Source: Candidatus Aminicenantota bacterium (GTDB lineage Bacteria; Acidobacteriota; Aminicenantia; Aminicenantales; Aminicenantaceae). Taken from it: 11,086 nucleotides of DNA. Every line of letters begins with the position of its first letter. The first letter of the stretch is position 1. The stretch spans positions 1-11,086 of the forward strand of contig JAUXEH010000076.1 of assembly GCA_030620655.1 (NCBI GenBank). Direction: 5' to 3'. Positions 7,181-11,086 of the stretch are shown here, piece by piece. The position numbers and the translations under genes are program-made. Under the pieces are notes generated by a model. The model did no database searches, had not been told where the DNA came from, and saw only the letters and a list, made by a program, of their open reading frames with translations.

Positions 7181-7200
7181 TTTCCGGCTTCCGCCGGGAA
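7181..7200 (-). other. Small GNRA-capped hairpin between recJ and the lpt genes
   Basis: On the minus strand a five-base-pair stem CCGGC/GCCGG closes a GGAA tetraloop of the GNRA class (7184-7197), with two further U-A pairs beyond one mismatch. It lies in the roughly 100-bp gap between the recJ stop and the lptC/lptA start. Next to it, within 7216-7233, is a GC-only palindromic run containing GCCCCGGGGC. No U-tract follows the hairpin, so it is not an intrinsic terminator. It could be an mRNA stability or processing site. This is inference from base pairing only. Confidence 0.35.
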
Positions 7201-7235
7201 GGTCGGGAATCGTTCCGGGAGCCCCGGGGCCCAGC

Positions 7236-8960
7236 TCACACCGGGGATGCCCCGGCCGGACGCATGTCCTCCAGGATCAGAGAAAGGCGTTCCTCGCCCA
7301 GATAATCCTTGATCTGGAGCGAGTAGGCCACGGAGATCCGGGAGCCCCTGCTGATAGAATCGAGCCAATCTCCCTTGCCCCAGCCTACGGCGTCAAAATA
7401 GCGGCCGTTGTGTTTCAGGAGGAGCTTGATGTGCCGCTCCTTAAGCAGGCGAGGTGCGGATGCGACTTCGACATCGTCCGTCACAAAGATGGGCTTGGGG
7501 TTGCCGGCCCCGAACGGCGAAAGATGGGAAAAACAATCGAGGAAGGCCGTGCCGATCTCATCGAAGTCGAGTCGGGTATCGATCCGGATCTTGCGCTTGA
7601 GATCCTCTTCCGTGATGCGATCGGCCGCATAGGTGTTCATGGCCTGTTTGAGCGGGAGCAGATTGGACATGGGCAGCTCGCAGCCTACGGCCATGGGGTG
7701 CCCTCCGTAATTGTTGAAATAATGACGGCAGTGGTCCATGCACTCGATAAGAGGAAATTCCCGGATGCTGCGACCCGATCCGTTGGCCTTCCCGTCCTCA
7801 TAAGCAAACAGCAGAACAGGCCGGTGGAAATCCTCCTTGAGCTTGGAGGCCACGATCCCGATGACACCCCGGTGCCATTCTTCACACCCCAGGACAAGCA
7901 GTTTATAGCGTTGGTCCAGGGCGTTCGAGCGGATCCGCCGGGTCGCCTGTGTATAGATATTCTTCTCGATCGACTGCCGTGTCACGTTCATGTCGTTCAG
8001 CTCGGAGGCCAATCTGTCGGTCTCCTCTGCCGATTCTGAGAAGAACAGCTCCACAGCCAGATCCGCTTTCCCCATTCGGCCGGCCGCATTGATCCGGGGT
8101 GCGATGCGGAAGGCCACATCCGGCACCCGGATGCTCTTCCCCTTCAGGCCGCAGACGGAGAGGAGGCTTTTCAGACCCTGGTTGGAAACCCGCTCCAGTC
8201 CCTGCAGCCCATGTTTGACAAAAAGCCTGTTTTCTCCGGTCAGTGACACGATGTCCGCCACGGTCCCGATGGACACCAGCTTCAGGTAATGCGGGACCTG
8301 ATACTCCTTGGGATGCCCCTGGAACAGGGCCTGGATGAGCTTAAAAACCACACCGACGCCGGCCAGGCTCCGCTGCGGGTAACCGGAATCAGCCAGCACG
8401 GGATTGAGCACCGCGAGCGCCTCCGGGAGCTGGTCCCCCGGCAGATGGTGATCCGTGATGATGACATCCGTTCCCAGCCTGGAGGCCTCACGCACGAAAT
8501 CGACAGCTTTGATACCGCAGTCCACGCTGATGACGACGCGTGCCTGCCTCTCTTCAACGATCCGGATGTGTCCGGGCTTGAGGCCGTAGCCTTCCCCCAG
8601 CCGGTCCGGGATGTAGTAATCCACCTCAGCCCCCAGAGTGGCGAGGGCCCGGGTGAGGATGACCACGGAAAACACACCATCCACGTCGTAATCCCCGAAG
8701 ATCAATACCTTCTCGCCCCGGGCACCCGCTTTTCGGAGCCTCTCCACCGCCGCTCGCATGCCCTTCAGGAGAAACGGATCGTGCAGATCCGCCAGCGTTC
8801 CGTGCAGGAAGCTGTGGGCTTTTTCGGGGTCGGTGATCTTCCGGTTGGCCAGGATCCGGGCGATCTGCACGGGCAGCTTCAAGGCTCCTGCCAGGGTTTC
8901 GGCCTGTGCGTCATTTTCGGAGAATATCCAGTCCGTCTCGTTCATTTGGCCCCTAACCAT
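7236..8960 (-). CDS. recJ: Single-stranded-DNA-specific exonuclease RecJ
   Basis: 5'-3' single-strand DNA exonuclease of the DHH phosphoesterase family, used in recombination and in mismatch and base-excision repair. From the ATG at 8960 it has 574 residues, close to the 577 of E. coli RecJ. Visible motifs (this numbering) are DYDVDG at 90-95, SVDCG at 145-149 and TDHH at 169-172, together forming the two-metal site. Further on come the conserved PRINAAGRM, WHRGVIGIVASKL, GSGRSI and the DHHA1 motif GGHPMAVG, then HLSPFGAGNPKPIF and the OB-fold region. The 8960 start has GGGGAG seven bases upstream. ATG 8945 (569 residues) is a close second, and a longer frame from 9014 lacks a well-spaced ribosome site. 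It is the first gene of the leftward series; no kdsC or kdsD separates it from the lpt genes. Confidence 0.94.
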   Translation of the reverse strand: MVRGQMNETDWIFSENDAQAETLAGALKLPVQIARILANRKITDPEKAHSFLHGTLADLHDPFLLKGMRAAVERLRKAGARGEKVLIFGDYDVDGVFSVVILTRALATLGAEVDYYIPDRLGEGYGLKPGHIRIVEERQARVVISVDCGIKAVDFVREASRLGTDVIITDHHLPGDQLPEALAVLNPVLADSGYPQRSLAGVGVVFKLIQALFQGHPKEYQVPHYLKLVSIGTVADIVSLTGENRLFVKHGLQGLERVSNQGLKSLLSVCGLKGKSIRVPDVAFRIAPRINAAGRMGKADLAVELFFSESAEETDRLASELNDMNVTRQSIEKNIYTQATRRIRSNALDQRYKLLVLGCEEWHRGVIGIVASKLKEDFHRPVLLFAYEDGKANGSGRSIREFPLIECMDHCRHYFNNYGGHPMAVGCELPMSNLLPLKQAMNTYAADRITEEDLKRKIRIDTRLDFDEIGTAFLDCFSHLSPFGAGNPKPIFVTDDVEVASAPRLLKERHIKLLLKHNGRYFDAVGWGKGDWLDSISRGSRISVAYSLQIKDYLGEERLSLILEDMRPAGASPV

Positions 8961-9036
8961 ACCACAACTCCCCTCCCGCCTCAATGGCCATCCAATCCAA
9001 GTACGCATCTCCAAAACCGTGTTGATTATTAGCCTG

Positions 9037-9178
9037 GATCAGTTTGGTAAGCTGAAGAGGAAGCCGTCCGGAGGCGAGCGGGCATGGTTCCTCGAAGAGG
9101 AGAGCGAGCCGAGGAATTAGGTGAGTTTCCTCGCTGGGGAAAATCACCGGGCTGACGTTTCAGCTTGCCTGACTGATT
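9037..9178. repeat. Second palindromic structured element in the recJ-ftsY gap
   Basis: A 142-bp non-coding block between divergent recJ and ftsY. Its ends, 9037-9056 and 9159-9178, form a 20-position inverted repeat with 16 Watson-Crick pairs, three G-U pairs on the + strand and one U-U mismatch. Inside are two adjacent arms. 9085-9094 pairs with 9110-9119 (TGGTTCCTCG/CGAGGAATTA). A long hairpin spans 9120-9148: GGTGA/TCACC, one mismatch, then TTTCCT/GGGAAA with a five-base loop. A third TTCCTCG at 9127-9133 could pair with 9110-9116 instead, giving mutually exclusive folds. It shares no obvious sequence with the 63-260 element but has the same plan of closing stem plus two arms. Flanks 8961-9036 and 9179-9221 show nothing else I can name, and no clear recJ promoter. 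Confidence 0.5.
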
Positions 9179-9221
9179 CTATATTACGGTTTTTGGAATG
9201 CTTACCCTCCTCCGGGCTTCG

Positions 9222-9250
9222 TTGACTTTGGGCGGACCGAAAAATATAAT
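9222..9250 (+). promoter_or_regulatory. Sigma-70 promoter of ftsY-ribD
   Basis: TTGACT at 9222-9227 and a perfect TATAAT at 9245-9250 are separated by exactly 17 bases, a near-consensus housekeeping promoter facing ftsY. The expected transcription start is around 9257, only about six bases before the ftsY ATG. No Shine-Dalgarno sequence precedes that ATG (GGCAGTGCCGCC), consistent with a leaderless or very short-leader message. Confidence 0.75.
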
Positions 9251-9262
9251 GGCAGTGCCGCC

Positions 9263-10153
9263 ATGATCAACCTCAAGGAAAAGCTCTCCCGAACCCGCCG
9301 GAACATTAAGCACCGGATCGACGAGCTGCTGGCCAGCCATAAGAACCGGGAGGAGATCCTGGATGATCTGATGGAAACACTCATCCTGGCGGACATCGGG
9401 ATATCTACTACTGAAAAGATCATCGAACATCTGCGGGAGAACAGCCGGAAAACCGACTCTCCGGAGGGGATCCGCGCTCTGCTGCAGAAGGAGATCGTCG
9501 CCATCCTCTCCCAGCAGCCGGTCGAAGTCGGGCTGGAACAACCCCAGTCCGTGGCCGTATTCGTAGGGGTCAACGGCGGAGGCAAGACCACCTCCCTCGC
9601 AAAACTGGCTCGACATTACCAGTCAAACGGGAAGCAGGTCATGATGGTGGCGGCAGACACATTCCGGGCCGCGGCCCAGGAGCAGCTGTCCATCTGGGGA
9701 AAACGGCTGAACATCCCGGTCATCCGTGGTCAGTACGGGGCCGATCCGGCCTCCGTCACCTATGATGCGCTTCAGTCGTTCAAGGCCAAACAGTTCGATC
9801 TCCTTTTGATCGACACCGCAGGCCGGATTCACACCAATGCCAACCTCATGAGCGAGCTCGAAAAGATCCAGAAGATCATCTCCCGTGAGTTCGTACGGGC
9901 CCCCCAAGAAGTGTTCCTGGTACTGGACGCCAGTATTGGACAGAACGCACTGATCCAGGCTCGAGAATTTCTGAAATTCTCCGGCCTCACGGGCATTTTT
10001 CTGTCCAAGCTGGACGGCACCGCCAGGGGCGGCTGCGCTCTCAGCATCGTGGATGAACTGCGGCTGCCAATAAAATTCATCGGCATCGGAGAAGGAGACT
10101 CGGACATCCTTCCCTTTTCTCCCGTGGAATTCGCCGACGCGCTGCTCTCATGA
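9263..10153 (+). CDS. ftsY: Signal recognition particle receptor FtsY
   Basis: SRP-type GTPase of 296 residues that docks SRP-ribosome complexes at the membrane for co-translational insertion. The helical N domain, about 1-90 (KEKLSRTRRNIKHRIDELL, then LMETLILADIG), precedes the G domain. Motifs are G1 GVNGGGKTTS at 102-111, DTFRAAAQEQL from 132, G3 DTAGR at 184-188, G4 as SKLD at 248-251 (family usually TKLD) and the closing GIGEGDSDILPFSP near 274-287. The FtsY-type DTFRAAAxEQL and G4-GTARGG favour FtsY over Ffh, and there is no methionine-rich M domain. The acidic A domain of E. coli FtsY is absent, as in many bacteria with a short FtsY. The ATG at 9263 is the only start that preserves the first N-domain helix. 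The stop overlaps ribD. Confidence 0.94.
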   Translation: MINLKEKLSRTRRNIKHRIDELLASHKNREEILDDLMETLILADIGISTTEKIIEHLRENSRKTDSPEGIRALLQKEIVAILSQQPVEVGLEQPQSVAVFVGVNGGGKTTSLAKLARHYQSNGKQVMMVAADTFRAAAQEQLSIWGKRLNIPVIRGQYGADPASVTYDALQSFKAKQFDLLLIDTAGRIHTNANLMSELEKIQKIISREFVRAPQEVFLVLDASIGQNALIQAREFLKFSGLTGIFLSKLDGTARGGCALSIVDELRLPIKFIGIGEGDSDILPFSPVEFADALLS

Positions 10154-11086
10154 ACACTCGCATCCAAGACGCAGACTACCTGGAGATGTGCTATGCCCTG
10201 GCCGAAAAGGCCCGGGGGCACACCAGCCCCAACCCCTATGTGGGAGCGGTGATCGTGCGTGCCGGCCGGGTCGTGGGCTGGGGGTACCATGAAAAGGCCG
10301 GGAAGCCGCACGCGGAGGTCACAGCCCTGGAGCGGGCGGGGCGGCATGCCAGGGGAGCCACGGCCTATATTACACTGGAGCCATGCGTTCACTGGGGCCG
10401 TACGCCTCCCTGTATCGACCGTGTCCGGCAGTCGGGCCTGAAACGGGTCGTCGTCTCAGATTACGACCCGAATCCACAGGTTCACCGCAAGGGTATCCGC
10501 AGGATGCGGGAAGCGGGGATCCAGGTTTCCGTGGGATTGCTGAAGGAAAAAAACCGCAAGCTGAACGAGGTCTACTTCAAATTCGTCACACAGAAGGTTC
10601 CTTTCGTGATCCTCAAGGCCGCGGTCTCCCTTGACGGTAAGATCGCGACCTCAACCTCGGCCTCGCAGTGGATCTCCTCCCCGGCTACTCGGGAATACAT
10701 CCATCTGGTCAGGGGAGAATATGATGCCGTCCTGGTAGGGATCAACACGATCATCCGGGACGATCCCATGCTCACCGTGCGGCATTCGCACTGGCGGGGG
10801 AAGAAACAGCTCCGGATCATCCTGGATTCCGGATTGAGGTTACCCCTCAGGGCCCGGATCCTGGAGACTCTATCCCGCGGTGACCTCCTGATCTTCACCG
10901 GCCCACATGTGCCCCCACGCAAGAGAAAGGCCCTGGAAAAAAAAGGCGCGCGCATAGTTTCTGTTTCCCTCTCGCAGGGACGTCTGGATCTCCGGGAGGT
11001 CCTGGCATGGCTGGCACGACACGAGATCTCCAGCGTCCTGGTGGAGGGGGGAGGCCGGGTCCACACGGACTTCCTGGAGAAGCGCC
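10150..11086 (+). CDS. ribD: Bifunctional riboflavin biosynthesis deaminase/reductase RibD, 3' end off window
   Basis: The frame stays open from the ATG at 10150 to the window end (312 complete codons). About 50 residues are probably missing from a usual length near 365. RibD deaminates the GTP-derived pyrimidine intermediate and then reduces its ribosyl side chain in riboflavin synthesis. The zinc deaminase domain (about 1-148) has PHAEV with His54 and catalytic Glu56, and EPCVHWGRTPPC with Cys79 and Cys88. The reductase domain starts near 150 (VPFVILKAAVSLDGKIAT) and shows LVGINTIIRDDPMLTVR at about 195-211 and LVEGGGRVHTDFL from 297. Its ATG overlaps the ftsY TGA (ATGA), so it is probably translationally coupled and driven by the ftsY promoter. 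Further rib genes may follow beyond the window; that is not seen. Confidence 0.95.
   Translation, partial: MNTRIQDADYLEMCYALAEKARGHTSPNPYVGAVIVRAGRVVGWGYHEKAGKPHAEVTALERAGRHARGATAYITLEPCVHWGRTPPCIDRVRQSGLKRVVVSDYDPNPQVHRKGIRRMREAGIQVSVGLLKEKNRKLNEVYFKFVTQKVPFVILKAAVSLDGKIATSTSASQWISSPATREYIHLVRGEYDAVLVGINTIIRDDPMLTVRHSHWRGKKQLRIILDSGLRLPLRARILETLSRGDLLIFTGPHVPPRKRKALEKKGARIVSVSLSQGRLDLREVLAWLARHEISSVLVEGGGRVHTDFLEKR

Noticed and set aside
9021..9053. recJ promoter with an AATAAT -10 on the minus strand
   Set aside because: None of the hexamers 15-18 bases upstream resembles TTGACA, so I could not support a promoter call.
8953..9147. 64-codon minus-strand ORF ending in the recJ ribosome-site region
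   Set aside because: Over half of it lies within the palindromic element at 9037-9178, it has no ribosome site of its own, and the opposite strand is equally open. The C-terminal part outside the element is not recognisable.
9249..9266. Five-codon minicistron whose TGA overlaps the ftsY ATG
   Set aside because: Its ATG lies within the -10 box and upstream of the predicted transcript start, so it would not be on the mRNA, and it has no ribosome site.

Overview
The window reads as chromosomal housekeeping DNA from a Gram-negative (diderm) bacterium. LptB and an LptC/LptA-type protein imply lipopolysaccharide export. The order lptB-rpoN-hpf-ptsN-hprK-rapZ, with HPr kinase in a Gram-negative background and moderately high G+C, fits Desulfobacterota (the former Deltaproteobacteria) best. 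That placement is inferred from gene order and protein motifs, not from a marker-gene comparison. I see no insertion-sequence transposase, phage gene, tRNA, rRNA or CRISPR array.

Layout. Positions 1-260 carry no convincing gene. They hold a 198-bp palindromic, MITE-like element (63-260) and what looks like the end of a second copy (35-60). From 8960 down to 261 the minus strand carries one long gene series: recJ, a fused lptC/lptA, lptB, rpoN, hpf, ptsN, hprK and rapZ. Apart from a gap of about 100 bp after recJ, these genes are separated by 21 nt or less or overlap, so they are probably one transcription unit. A divergent intergenic region (8961-9262) holds a second, unrelated palindromic element (9037-9178) and a near-consensus sigma-70 promoter (9222-9250). 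That promoter reads rightward into ftsY and ribD, which overlap by four bases. ribD runs off the window end.

How the genes work together. The leftward unit joins a single-strand DNA exonuclease (RecJ), the cytoplasmic ATPase and periplasmic bridge of LPS export, sigma-54, a ribosome-hibernation factor, EIIA-Ntr of the nitrogen PTS, HPr kinase/phosphorylase and the RapZ nucleotide-binding regulator. This is a recognised envelope, nitrogen and PTS signalling neighbourhood. No HPr/NPr or enzyme I gene lies in the window. The rightward unit pairs the signal-recognition-particle receptor FtsY with the first enzyme of the riboflavin branch.

The most notable observations are: two intergenic elements that each fold as a closing stem with two internal arms; their imperfect pairs, which are mostly G-U on the + strand; a single roughly 626-residue LptC-LptA polypeptide in place of two proteins; an HPr kinase with serine where the conserved P-loop-proximal histidine is expected; and an ftsY promoter whose predicted start leaves almost no leader. 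I could run no database search, so novelty is unproven throughout.
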